A stretch of 64,000 nucleotides of DNA from positions 1-64,000 of the forward strand of contig NZ_UPHQ01000056.1 in NCBI RefSeq assembly GCF_900566055.1, in the 5' to 3' direction. This document shows, piece by piece, positions 43,737-51,840 of the stretch. Made by a program: the position numbers and the translations under genes. The notes below the pieces were generated by a model. It saw only the letters and a list, made by a program, of their open reading frames with translations. It did not search any database and was not told the DNA's origin. Each line of letters starts with the position of its first letter. The first letter of the stretch is position 1. This DNA is from Mycobacterium innocens (GTDB lineage Bacteria; Actinomycetota; Actinomycetes; Mycobacteriales; Mycobacteriaceae).

Positions 43737-44600
43737 ATGGCGCAACCGCGGTATTACGCAGGGAAACGGTGCCTGGTCACGGGTGCGGCCAGCGGCATCG
43801 GCCGTGCCACCGCGTTACGGCTCGCGGCGCAGAGTGCCGAACTCTATCTGACTGACCGCGACGCGGACGGCTTGGGGCAGACCGTGTCCGACGCGTGTGC
43901 GCTCGGCGCGCAGGTGCCCGAGCATCGGGTCCTCGATATCTCCGACTACGCACAGGTGGCCGCGTTCGCGGCGGACGTCCATGCCAGCCACCCCAGCATG
44001 GACGTCGTGCTCAACATCGCCGGCGTCTCGGCGTGGGGGACTGTCGACCGGCTGACCCACGACCAGTGGAGCAGGATGGTCGCGATCAACCTGATGGGTC
44101 CCATCCACGTGATCGAGACATTCGTTCCGCCGATGGTCGCAGCCGGCCGGGGCGGGCATCTGGTCAACGTGTCCTCGGCGGCCGGGCTGGTCGCGCTGCC
44201 CTGGCATGCGGCTTACAGCGCGAGCAAGTACGGCCTACGCGGGCTTTCCGAGGTGCTGCGCTTCGATCTCGCACGACACCGCATCGGGGTGTCGGTCGTG
44301 GTGCCGGGCGCGGTGCGGACACCGCTGGTCAACACGGTCGAGATCGCCGGCGTGGACCGCGACGACCCCCACGTCAAGCGTTGGGTGGACCGCTTCAGCG
44401 GCCACGCCGTCTCGCCGGAGAGGGCTGCCGAAAAAATCCTGGTCGGCGTGGCGAAGAACCGGTACCTGATCTACACATCGCCGGATATCCGCGCGCTGTA
44501 CGCATTCAAGCGGCTGGCGTGGTGGCCTTACAGCGTGGTGATGCGCCAGGTTAACGCCATCTTCACCCGCGCGCTTCAGCCCAGCCCGTTGCCGCGCTGA
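43737..44600 (+). CDS. Short-chain dehydrogenase (Rv3057c homologue)
   Basis: A 287-residue SDR, the same length as M. tuberculosis Rv3057c. The cofactor motif is TGAASGIGRA, the structural motif NIAGVSAWG, the serine is in VNVSSAAG and the catalytic pair in YSASKYGLRG. The C-terminal extension (ALYAFKRLAWWPYSVVMRQVNAIF) is hydrophobic and may touch membranes. It follows the TetR gene closely and stops 4 bp before the convergent PPE gene stop. It may act with CYP136 on an isoprenoid or lipid substrate; this is inferred from gene order. Confidence 0.9.
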   Translation: MAQPRYYAGKRCLVTGAASGIGRATALRLAAQSAELYLTDRDADGLGQTVSDACALGAQVPEHRVLDISDYAQVAAFAADVHASHPSMDVVLNIAGVSAWGTVDRLTHDQWSRMVAINLMGPIHVIETFVPPMVAAGRGGHLVNVSSAAGLVALPWHAAYSASKYGLRGLSEVLRFDLARHRIGVSVVVPGAVRTPLVNTVEIAGVDRDDPHVKRWVDRFSGHAVSPERAAEKILVGVAKNRYLIYTSPDIRALYAFKRLAWWPYSVVMRQVNAIFTRALQPSPLPR

Positions 44601-44604
44601 CCTG

Positions 44605-47600
44605 TTACTGGCCGGTGCCGCTGAGCAAGAAGCCGGCGAGTCTGCTGCCGACGTTTCCGATGCCGGAGAGCAGCGCGCCGGTCAATCCTGCAGTGCTGGT
44701 GTTGTACCAGCCGGTGACGATACTGCCGATGTTTCCCATGCCCGACGTCAGTTGGCCGATGTTTTCGACCCCGGAGAGAAAGCGCCCACCTTGGTTGGAG
44801 AACCCGGAAATGAATTGACCCGCGTTGAAGAATCCCGAGCCGCCCCCGGTGCCACTATTGAAGAATCCCGACGTTGGATTAATGGTGGAATTGCCGACGC
44901 CTGGTGCTGCGGGAATGTGAAGGATCGGGACCGAGATGGGGCCCACGCTGTTGATGATTTCAATGTGCATCCTGCTGAATGGTATGCCGCCTACGTTTCC
45001 TACGTTGAACCCGGTCAAGTCGAAACGGTTGATAACTATTTTGGGTATATTGACGGTGATTGACTCACCCTCGCCCAGCGGAATGGTCACATTCGGAATG
45101 GGACTAGGTAAATCGATGAATAGCTTGAGGTCTATCGGGACGTCCATGCTGAACGGCTGGACTGCTATGCCGTCGATAAAGCCAGTGACGGGTATTGCGA
45201 GATCGACATTAACGCCTATATTCAAAGGGATTCCGGGCATCGTGATGCCAAAGTCGAAGCCGAATTGTCCCCGGTTGTCACCGCGCCAGAAATAGCCGTT
45301 GTTGCGGTTTTCCAGAGTTGAACGAGCCGGTGTTCAGGTTGCCATTATTGTAGTAGCCGGTATTAGCACTTCCGGTGTTGAAATCTCCGGTGTTGAGGGA
45401 CCCGCTGTTGAGATTACCGGTATTGGTGCTGCCGGTGTTGGACAAACCGGTGTTCAAACTGCCGGAATTGAACAGGCCAGTATTGAACGAGCCGGTGTTT
45501 CCGATGCCGGTGTTAGCGGTGCTGGCATTACCGACGCCGGTGTTGTAGCTGCCCGTGTTGCCGATGCCGAAGTTGCCCTTACCGGAGTTGAAGAAGCCGG
45601 TGTTGCCGTCGCCGGAGTTGAACAGCCCGGTATTGTTTGTCCCCGAATTCAGGTCACCAAAGCCGAACAGATTGCTGCCGGTGAACCCGACACCCCAGTT
45701 TCCGTTTCCGGTATTGGCCAAGCCGATGTTTCCGCTGCCGGTATTGCCGAACCCGATGTTGTAGTCCCCGGTGTTGCCGAAGCCGATGTTGCCGACGCCG
45801 GTATTGCCGAAACCCAGGTTGAAATCGCCCAGGTTGCCGAAACCAAAATTGCTGTCACCAAAGTTGGCGAAACCGAAGTTTGCGCTGCCATGATTTGCGT
45901 CGCCGATGTTGAAGCCGCCGATGTTTCCGTTGCCCAGGTTGAAGCTACCCAGGTTCGCGCTGCCGAAGTTAAGGCCACCTCCGTTGGCGGAGCCAAAGTT
46001 GAACGTCGATGCGCCCGCGCTGTTATGGAAAACGCCCGAAAGGCGGCTGCCGACATTGCCCAATCCCGAATTCAAGACCCGGAATTCGAGATCGAGATTG
46101 CTGGTGTTCTCGAAGCCCGAGATGGAGTTGCCGAAGTTGTGGATACCCGATTGCAGCAGGCCGGCATTCAAGGCGCCTGAACTGCCAAGGTTGCGGGTGA
46201 AGTTGAAGAAGCCCGAGGTGTCGGGTCCGAAGTTGCCGAAACCCGAAGTGCCCCCGCTGTCGCTATTGAAGAAGCCTGACGAGGGCGCGTCGGTCGAGTT
46301 CCCGAAACCCGGCGTGGCCGGGATATTGATGATCGGGATGTTGATCGGGCCGACACCCCCGGCAACAAAAACACCCAATTTCGTTTGAGGGCTTCCTACG
46401 GTGATCGAGATGAAAGGTCCCGTTACTCTGATGGGAGGCATTTGTATTGGCCCGACAGTACCTCTCAGAGCGGGGAAGCCCAACGGGATTGCGGGGATCT
46501 TGAACGACGCTAGGACGATTTCGGTGGTGCGACCCTCGACAGGAATATGCAACGGAACACTCAACGGTAGATTTATCGGAATTTCTGGAATCGTCATGGT
46601 GTAGGAGAACCCAGCATTTCCCGCACCGTCGCCCCGGGCGAAAAAGCCGTTGTTCATGTCGCCGACGTTGAAGGCTCCGGTGTTGAGATCGCCGGTGTTG
46701 GCCCAGCCCGTGTTGATGTTGCCGGTGTTGTAGGACCCCGTGTTGGTGTCGCCCGGGTTGAACTCGCCCGTGTTGAAGTCGCCGACGTTGTAGTTCCCGG
46801 TGTTGTAGTTGCCGACGTTGCCGATGCCGGTGTTGACGATGCCGGCATTGAAGAAGCCAGTATTCGCCCTACCGGAATTACCGGAGCCGGTGTTGAACGA
46901 ACCCGAATTGCCGAGGCCGAAGTTTCCGGTACCGGAGTTTCCGAAGCCGGTGTTGCCGCTGCCCGAGTTGAACAGTCCGGTGTTGCCGGTGCCGGAGTTG
47001 AGCCCGCCGAAGCCCAGCTGGTTGCTGCCGCCCAGCCCGATCCCGAAGTTGTTGTCCCCCCCGAAGCCGCCGTTTCCGAAACCGATGTTGCCGTTGCCGG
47101 TGTTGCCGATTCCGATGTTGCCGCTGCCGGTGTTGCCGAAGCCGATGTTGAAGCTGCCGTTGTTGCCAAAGCCGAAATTGTTGCTGCCGAGGTTGCCGAG
47201 GCCGATGTTGAAGCTGCCCAGATTGCCCGAGCCCAGGTTGAAGCTGCCCAGGTTGCCCGAGCCGAAGTTGAGGTTGCCGACGTTGCCGTTGCCCTGGTTG
47301 AGATCACCGAGGTTGGCGTTTCCGAAATTCAGGCCGCCAAAATTGGCGAAGCCGATATTGAGGATGCTCGACCTGCCAGGCGGAAGAAGCCCCGCAGGCG
47401 CGGCAACGGCTGCCGCCGGGGCCGCGCTCGCGCCGGCAGCTATCGAGTTGCCAACGTCGAGCAGGCCCAGAGCCCGGCCCGCCAGGCTCTGCAGCGGGCG
47501 GGCGAAAGGCTTCAACGCGGTGGCGACTGTGGAAGCCGTGGAATGGTAGCCAAGCATTGCGGCGACGTCTTGCGCCCACATCTCCTCGTACTGGGCCTCG

Positions 47601-48007
47601 GCTGTGGCGATTGCCGGCGCATTCTGGCCGAAGAGGTTCGACCACAATAGCCGCACCAGCGAAGAACGGTTGGCCGCGACGAACGCCGGATGCACCATCT
47701 CGGTGCACACTGCCTCGTAGACGTCGACTGCGATTTTCGCGTGTCCGGCCGCTTGCTCGGCTTGGGCCGCCGCCGACTGCAGCCACGCCAAGTGGGGCGT
47801 CGCCGCGGCCGCCATCGCAGCCGAGGCCGCACCCTGCCAAGACCCATTCGCCAGACCAGACGCCACCGACCCGAACGAGGCCGCCGCTATGCGCAACTCC
47901 GCGGCCAGCCCGTCCCAGGCTGTCGCCGCCTGCAGCATTGGGCCCGCACCGGCACCGGCGAAGATCCGAGCGGAATTGATCTCCGGTGGCAGTACCAAGA
48001 AATTCAT
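44605..48007 (-). CDS. PPE-MPTR family protein, split by a one-base frameshift
   Basis: The ATG at 48007 (GGAGGACGGG upstream) opens a PPE protein: [16 protein letters not shown] with the PPE motif at residues 7-9, and a helical N-terminal domain to about residue 180 including GSWQGAAS. Long Asn-Gly pentapeptide repeats (MPTR, N-x-G-x-G-N-x-G) follow, interrupted by an Ile/Pro-rich beta module. Reading stops early at 45278. An extra A in the AAAA run at 45308-45311 (plus-strand TTTT) explains this: without it the frame continues as [11 protein letters not shown] into a second Ile/Pro-rich module ending at 44605, giving about 1,133 residues. PPE-MPTR proteins are surface or secreted via ESX-5. 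This may be a sequencing error or a true truncation. Confidence 0.85.
45300..47340 (-). repeat. MPTR-coding tandem repeats (Asn-Gly pentapeptides)
   Basis: About 2 kb of imperfect 15-bp units, seen on the plus strand as repeated CCGGTGTTG / CCGATGTTG / CCGAAGTTG words, coding for N-x-G-x-G-N. Two blocks (about 45300-46000 and 46650-47340) are separated by the first Ile/Pro-rich module. Such arrays recombine and are prone to assembly errors. Confidence 0.85.
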
Positions 48008-48317
48008 TCGCCCGTCCTCCGTTAAGCGGTGTTTCCTCGTGCGCCGGGAGAACGGGCGCCGTCGGGCTGCCCAGACCAAGCCCCAACCGCATCCCGACCG
48101 GCCGTGACGCTCACCGCATGGTGAACCGTGGACCATGACCGTCGGGCGAGGTTGTTCACTCGTGAGCAGTTTGTTGTCACGATCGACTGTGCCCGGCCAT
48201 GCTTCGGCAAGCCTTCGCGAATTGTGAAATGCCCAGTTCGCGGTCCCGGTATCGGCGCCGCGCGGTACGTATTCAATGCCAGATCTCACGCGCGCGGCGG
48301 CCCGCCCCGGCATCGGG
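48008..48317. other. Upstream region of PPE gene
   Basis: 310 bp between the PPE start and the dinP stop, both on the minus strand. It should hold the PPE promoter. I found no gene, strong hairpin or clear operator. Confidence 0.4.
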
Positions 48318-49349
48318 CTATGCGGGCATGTGGAGTTCGAGGCGCACGCCGAGTAGCCGTACCGGGCGGTCCAGCTCGAACAGGTTCAGGACCCGCAGGG
48401 CGGCGGCGATGACGACGTCGGCGTCGGTGGTGGGTGCATCGAGCTTGCGGACTTTGGTGCGGGTGTAGAACGTTGCGGTGCGTACGACAACGGCCACCCG
48501 GGTGACGAGCCGCCCCGAGGCCACCACCTCGTCGAGTGCCTTGCTGGCCAATTCCCTTACCGCTGACTCCATTTCGGTTCGTTCGGTGAGGTCTTTCGGA
48601 AAGGTGATGACGTGGCTGCGGGAGCGCGGGACCCAAGGGGTCGCGCTGACTTCGGTGTCGCCGCCTCCCTTGGCGAGCAGGAGCAGCCACAGCCCTGTTC
48701 TCGGGCCGAACGCCGACGTCAGCTCCTCGGCGGCGGCGTTCGCGAGCCCTCTGACCGAGGTGATGTCAAGGGCCGCAAGCTTTTTCGCTGTCTTCGGACC
48801 CACTCCCCAGAGCGCGTCGACCGAGCGGTCGGCCATCAGAGCCATCCAGTTGGTGTCGGTGAGCGCAAAGATGCCGGCCGGTTTCGCGAAGCCGGTGGCG
48901 ACTTTGGCGCGTTGCTTGTTGTCGCTGATGCCGATCGAGCACGACAGTTGGGTCTCGGAGAAGACCACAGCGCGGATCTGTTCGGCGACGTCGGTGGGAT
49001 CCCCGGTAGCCACGCCGACATACGCCTCGTCCCAGCCCCACACCTCGACCGGATGCCCCAGGTCGCGCAACAACGCCATCACCTGGTCGGAGGCCGCGTC
49101 ATAGGCGGGCGGATCCAACGCCAGAAATACGGCGCCGGGGCAGCGGCGGGCGGCGGCACGTAGCGGCATTCCCGCCCGCACGCCGAACTCGCGAGCCTCG
49201 TAGGAAGCGCAGGTGACTACCTTGCGGGGTTCGGAGGGATCGCCGTTGCCGCCGATGATGAGCGGCAGCCCGGCCAGTTCTGGATGTCGGCGCCGCTCCA
49301 CCGACGCCTGAAACTGGTCGAGGTCGACATGCAGTATCCATCGCGGCAT
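48318..49349 (-). CDS. dinP: Y-family DNA polymerase IV (DinB2/DinP)
   Basis: A 343-residue Y-family polymerase corresponding to M. tuberculosis Rv3056. The palm motif [12 protein letters not shown] supplies metal-binding Asp9, and WGWDEAYVG supplies the Asp-Glu pair. The thumb helix-hairpin-helix is [18 protein letters not shown]. The little-finger domain follows from about residue 235. There is no beta-clamp motif of the classical QLxLF type at the C-terminus, as in mycobacterial DinB2. Residue 14, the steric-gate position, is Gln rather than an aromatic. It lies 9 bp after a TetR gene on the same transcript. Confidence 0.93.
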   Translation of the reverse strand: MPRWILHVDLDQFQASVERRRHPELAGLPLIIGGNGDPSEPRKVVTCASYEAREFGVRAGMPLRAAARRCPGAVFLALDPPAYDAASDQVMALLRDLGHPVEVWGWDEAYVGVATGDPTDVAEQIRAVVFSETQLSCSIGISDNKQRAKVATGFAKPAGIFALTDTNWMALMADRSVDALWGVGPKTAKKLAALDITSVRGLANAAAEELTSAFGPRTGLWLLLLAKGGGDTEVSATPWVPRSRSHVITFPKDLTERTEMESAVRELASKALDEVVASGRLVTRVAVVVRTATFYTRTKVRKLDAPTTDADVVIAAALRVLNLFELDRPVRLLGVRLELHMPA

Positions 49350-49358
49350 CGGGATCGG

Positions 49359-49946
49359 TCACCGCCCGCAGAGCTTGCGCGCCAGGCCTTCCCACGCGTC
49401 GCCCAACGTTTGCATGCTGTGACCGTGTTCGTTGAGCTGGTGCTCGACGTAGTCGACGTCGAGCAGGGCCAGCAGGGCATCGGTCTGGACATCGAGGTCG
49501 CCGGTCGTGTGAGCCGACCGCAACAGCACCCGCACATGCGTGCGGTGCACCGACGCCGCCGCACTGTGACGGGTCTTCGGGTCCCGGTTGGCCTGCGACA
49601 GCAGCTCGCGGTGGGCATGGACGAAGCAGATCCGCTGCCGGCCGAACGCGATCAGGCGTTCCAGCGGCGGCGCATCCGGGCCCAGCGGCGGCGGGCCGAA
49701 CAGAAATGCCTGCTGACTGGCCCGCTCGTCTTCGTCGAGCAATACCGTCATCAGACCGGCCCGGCTGCCGAACCGGCGAAACAGCGTGCCCTTGCCGACA
49801 CCGGCCGCGGCGGCGACGTCGTCCATGGTGATCGCGTCGGCGCCACGGTTGGCGACCAGTCGGCGCGCCGCGTCCAGCAGCAGGGCGCGATTGCGCGCCG
49901 CGTCACCGCGCTCCGGCCGAGTCGACGCCGGCAACTCGTCACTCAT
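49359..49946 (-). CDS. TetR-family regulator (Rv3055 homologue)
   Basis: A 195-residue regulator starting at the ATG at 49946 (MSDELPAST). The helix-turn-helix lies in MDDVAAAAGVGKGTLFRRFGSRAGLM, and the C-terminal domain ends YVEHQLNEHGHSMQTLGDAWEGLARKL. It is the first gene of a two-gene unit with dinP and is divergent from an FMN reductase gene. A palindrome typical of TetR sites lies in the shared promoter at 49975-49990. The longer frame upstream (to 50003) crosses that operator and is not used. Confidence 0.88.
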   Translation of the reverse strand: MSDELPASTRPERGDAARNRALLLDAARRLVANRGADAITMDDVAAAAGVGKGTLFRRFGSRAGLMTVLLDEDERASQQAFLFGPPPLGPDAPPLERLIAFGRQRICFVHAHRELLSQANRDPKTRHSAAASVHRTHVRVLLRSAHTTGDLDVQTDALLALLDVDYVEHQLNEHGHSMQTLGDAWEGLARKLCGR

Positions 49947-49974
49947 CCCTGCACAGTAACGCGGATGGAATAAA

Positions 49975-49990
49975 GCGGACCAGAGTCCGG
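49975..49990. promoter_or_regulatory. TetR-type palindrome between TetR-dinP and FMN reductase genes
   Basis: GCGGAC-CAGA-GTCCGG: inverted repeat CGGAC / GTCCG around a 4-base centre. It lies 29 bp upstream of the TetR start and 43 bp from the reductase start. The CGGAC...GTCCG form is common among TetR operators. It would let the regulator control both directions. Confidence 0.55.
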
Positions 49991-50032
49991 TTGAGCCGTG
50001 CAAAGATGAGACCGACGCGAAGGGAAAGCAAT

Positions 50033-50623
50033 ATGTCCGATATCTCCGATTTCTCCGGCATCTCCGGCATCTCCGGCATCTCCGGCATCAGAGTCTTGGC
50101 GCTGGTGGGAAGCCTGCGCACGGGTTCGGTCAACCGCCAGATCGCCGAGCTTGCGGCCGCCGTTGCGCCCGACGGCGTCAGCGTAACGGTGTTCGAAGGG
50201 CTGGCGGAGTTGCCGTTTTACAACGAGGACATCGATACCCCTGATGGCGTTCCCAAAGCGGTGATCGCGTTGCGACAGGCCGCGGCGCAAGCGGATGCGG
50301 CTCTGGTGGTCACCCCCGAATACAACGGCACCATCCCCGCTGTCATCAAGAACGCCATCGACTGGCTGTCACGCCCGTTCGGCGACGGTGCATTGAAAGC
50401 CAAGCCGCTGGCCGTCATCGGCGGGTCTGTGGGCCGATACGGCGGGGTATGGGCCCACGACGAGACCCGCAAGTCGTTCGCGATCGCCGGCGCGCGGGTG
50501 ATCGACGCGATCAAGCTGTCGGTGCCGTTCCAGTCCCTGGCGGGCAAGGCGCCCGCGGACAGCTCCGAGATGTCGGCCAATCTACGAGACATCGTCGGCA
50601 AGCTGGCCGCCGAAGTGGGCTGA
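50033..50623 (+). CDS. NAD(P)H-dependent FMN reductase (Rv3054c homologue)
   Basis: A 196-residue flavodoxin-like reductase. The FMN phosphate loop is GSLRTGSVNRQIAEL, and TPEYNGTIPAVIKNAIDWLSRP is the family's hallmark segment. M. tuberculosis Rv3054c holds this place. The ATG at 50033 has an AGGGA site. The first 19 residues include an unusual low-complexity SGISGISGISGI stretch coded by four perfect 9-bp repeats. The protein probably reduces quinones, azo compounds or chromate-like acceptors, and the divergent TetR may control it. Confidence 0.9.
   Translation: MSDISDFSGISGISGISGIRVLALVGSLRTGSVNRQIAELAAAVAPDGVSVTVFEGLAELPFYNEDIDTPDGVPKAVIALRQAAAQADAALVVTPEYNGTIPAVIKNAIDWLSRPFGDGALKAKPLAVIGGSVGRYGGVWAHDETRKSFAIAGARVIDAIKLSVPFQSLAGKAPADSSEMSANLRDIVGKLAAEVG
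50053..50088 (+). repeat. 9-bp tandem repeat, four copies, in coding sequence
   Basis: CTCCGGCAT is repeated perfectly four times, coding Ser-Gly-Ile each time. Being a multiple of three, copy-number change would lengthen or shorten the N-terminus of the reductase without breaking the frame. Confidence 0.85.
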
Positions 50624-51112
50624 CCCGGTTACCGCGGGCGGGCCGGCGCGCCGCTCCGCCAACCCCTGACGGCGCTGGCCGGGCGCGAACTGCGCCTTTG
50701 CTGGGCCCGCCTTGCCGGACGACGACCCACGGGCCTGTCGGTGGTCGGTGATATACCGGGCGACATGGATACCACGGCCGGGTTGTGTGATCTGCGACAC
50801 GCCGACACCGGCTCGGACACACGCCCACGACCTGCGAATTTCAAGAATGTCATTCAGAACATCTTGTATCTCTTCTCGTCACGACCCCCTAGGTGTAGTG
50901 TTTCGGGCACCGGCAGATCCCAGGTTCACCGGCTCCCACCAGGTTCACGGGGCCCGCTGAACTTCCCGGAATCGGCATCGCCATGTCCGATCAGCATGGT
51001 GGCCCACGACGGGAATCTGGGAGCATGCCGGGCCGCTGAACATAGCGAAGATGCACCACCTGAGTCGTTGCCAGTTCCTGTTCCCCGATTCCCGCAAAGG
51101 AGCGGTACGCCC
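50624..51112. other. Long leader region upstream of nrdH
   Basis: 489 bp without a supportable gene. It contains the NrdR-box-like pair at 50854-50901. Downstream of these is a direct repeat, CCAGGTTCAC, around 50920-50943. The 5' leader from the putative promoter to nrdH is about 200 bases, long enough to hold a regulatory RNA, but I recognise none. Confidence 0.5.
50854..50901. promoter_or_regulatory. Pair of NrdR-box-like sites upstream of nrdHIE
   Basis: TCAGAACATCTTGTAT (50854-50869) and CCCCTAGGTGTAGTGT (50886-50901) each match about 11 of 16 positions of the NrdR consensus acaCwAtATaTwGtgt. Their centres are 32 bp apart, the usual tandem NrdR spacing. NrdR is known to repress nrdHIE in M. 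smegmatis. Individually the boxes are weak; the spacing and the similar pair before nrdF2 support the call. Confidence 0.55.
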
Positions 51113-51352
51113 ATGACCATCACCGTCTACACCAAGCCCGCATGCGTGCAGTGCAGCGCGACCTACAAGGCGCTGGACAAGAACGGCATCGCCTACGAGA
51201 AGGTCGACATCAGTCTGGATTCCGAGGCGCGGGACTACGTGATGGCGTTGGGCTATCTGCAGGCGCCGGTCGTGGTGGCCGGGGACGACCACTGGTCCGG
51301 CTTCCGGCCCGACCGCATCAAGGCGCTCGCCCTGGCTGCGCTGAGCGCATAA
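51113..51352 (+). CDS. nrdH: NrdH glutaredoxin-like redoxin
   Basis: A 79-residue redoxin beginning MTITVYTKPACVQCSATYKAL, with the redox pair in CVQC (residues 11-14), and ending near WSGFRPDRIKALAL, the NrdH-specific tail recognised by thioredoxin reductase. It supplies electrons to class Ib ribonucleotide reductase. The ATG at 51113 has AAGGAG further upstream. It is the first gene of nrdH-nrdI-nrdE, 35 bp before nrdI. Confidence 0.97.
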   Translation: MTITVYTKPACVQCSATYKALDKNGIAYEKVDISLDSEARDYVMALGYLQAPVVVAGDDHWSGFRPDRIKALALAALSA

Positions 51353-51387
51353 CACGGGCAGGCGCTAGGTAAGGAGACAGCGGTGCC

Positions 51388-51840
51388 ATGGATATCAGGC
51401 CGTGCAACCTGGTCTATTTCTCCAGCGTGTCGGAGAACACCCACCGCTTCGTGCAGAAGCTGGGTCTGCCCGCCACGCGGATACCGCTGCACGGCAGCAT
51501 CGAGGTCGACGAGCCCTACGTACTGATACTGCCCACCTACGGCGGCGGCCGGGTTGCACCCAAACTGAATGCCGGCGGCTATGTCCCCAAGCAGGTCATC
51601 GCCTTTTTGAACAACGAGCACAATCGAGCGCTGCTGCGCGGGGTCATCGCGGCCGGCAACACCAACTTTGGTCCGGAGTTCGGCTACGCCGGTGACGTCG
51701 TCGCGCGCAAATGCGACGTTCCCTACCTTTACCGCTTCGAATTGATGGGCACCGAGGACGACGTGGCCGCCGTCCGTGCGGGCCTGGCTGAATTTTGGAA
51801 GGAGCAGACGTGTCACCAACCGTCATTGCAGAGCCTGTAA
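51388..51840 (+). CDS. nrdI: NrdI flavodoxin for class Ib ribonucleotide reductase
   Basis: A 150-residue flavodoxin-like protein: [19 protein letters not shown] is the FMN phosphate loop, and [27 protein letters not shown] and [14 protein letters not shown] complete the NrdI fold. It generates the oxidant that assembles the manganese-tyrosyl radical in NrdF. GGAGA lies upstream of the ATG. Its last 31 bases overlap the start of nrdE, so translation is coupled. Confidence 0.97.
   Translation: MDIRPCNLVYFSSVSENTHRFVQKLGLPATRIPLHGSIEVDEPYVLILPTYGGGRVAPKLNAGGYVPKQVIAFLNNEHNRALLRGVIAAGNTNFGPEFGYAGDVVARKCDVPYLYRFELMGTEDDVAAVRAGLAEFWKEQTCHQPSLQSL

Noticed and set aside
45300-47340. Regular short repeats that could suggest a CRISPR array
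   Set aside because: Units are about 15 bp, degenerate, lack unique spacers and code for Asn-Gly pentapeptides of a PPE-MPTR protein.
50741-51112. Extension of nrdH upstream by 124 codons
   Set aside because: It would include the NrdR-box region; NrdH proteins are about 79 residues and start at the 51113 ATG.
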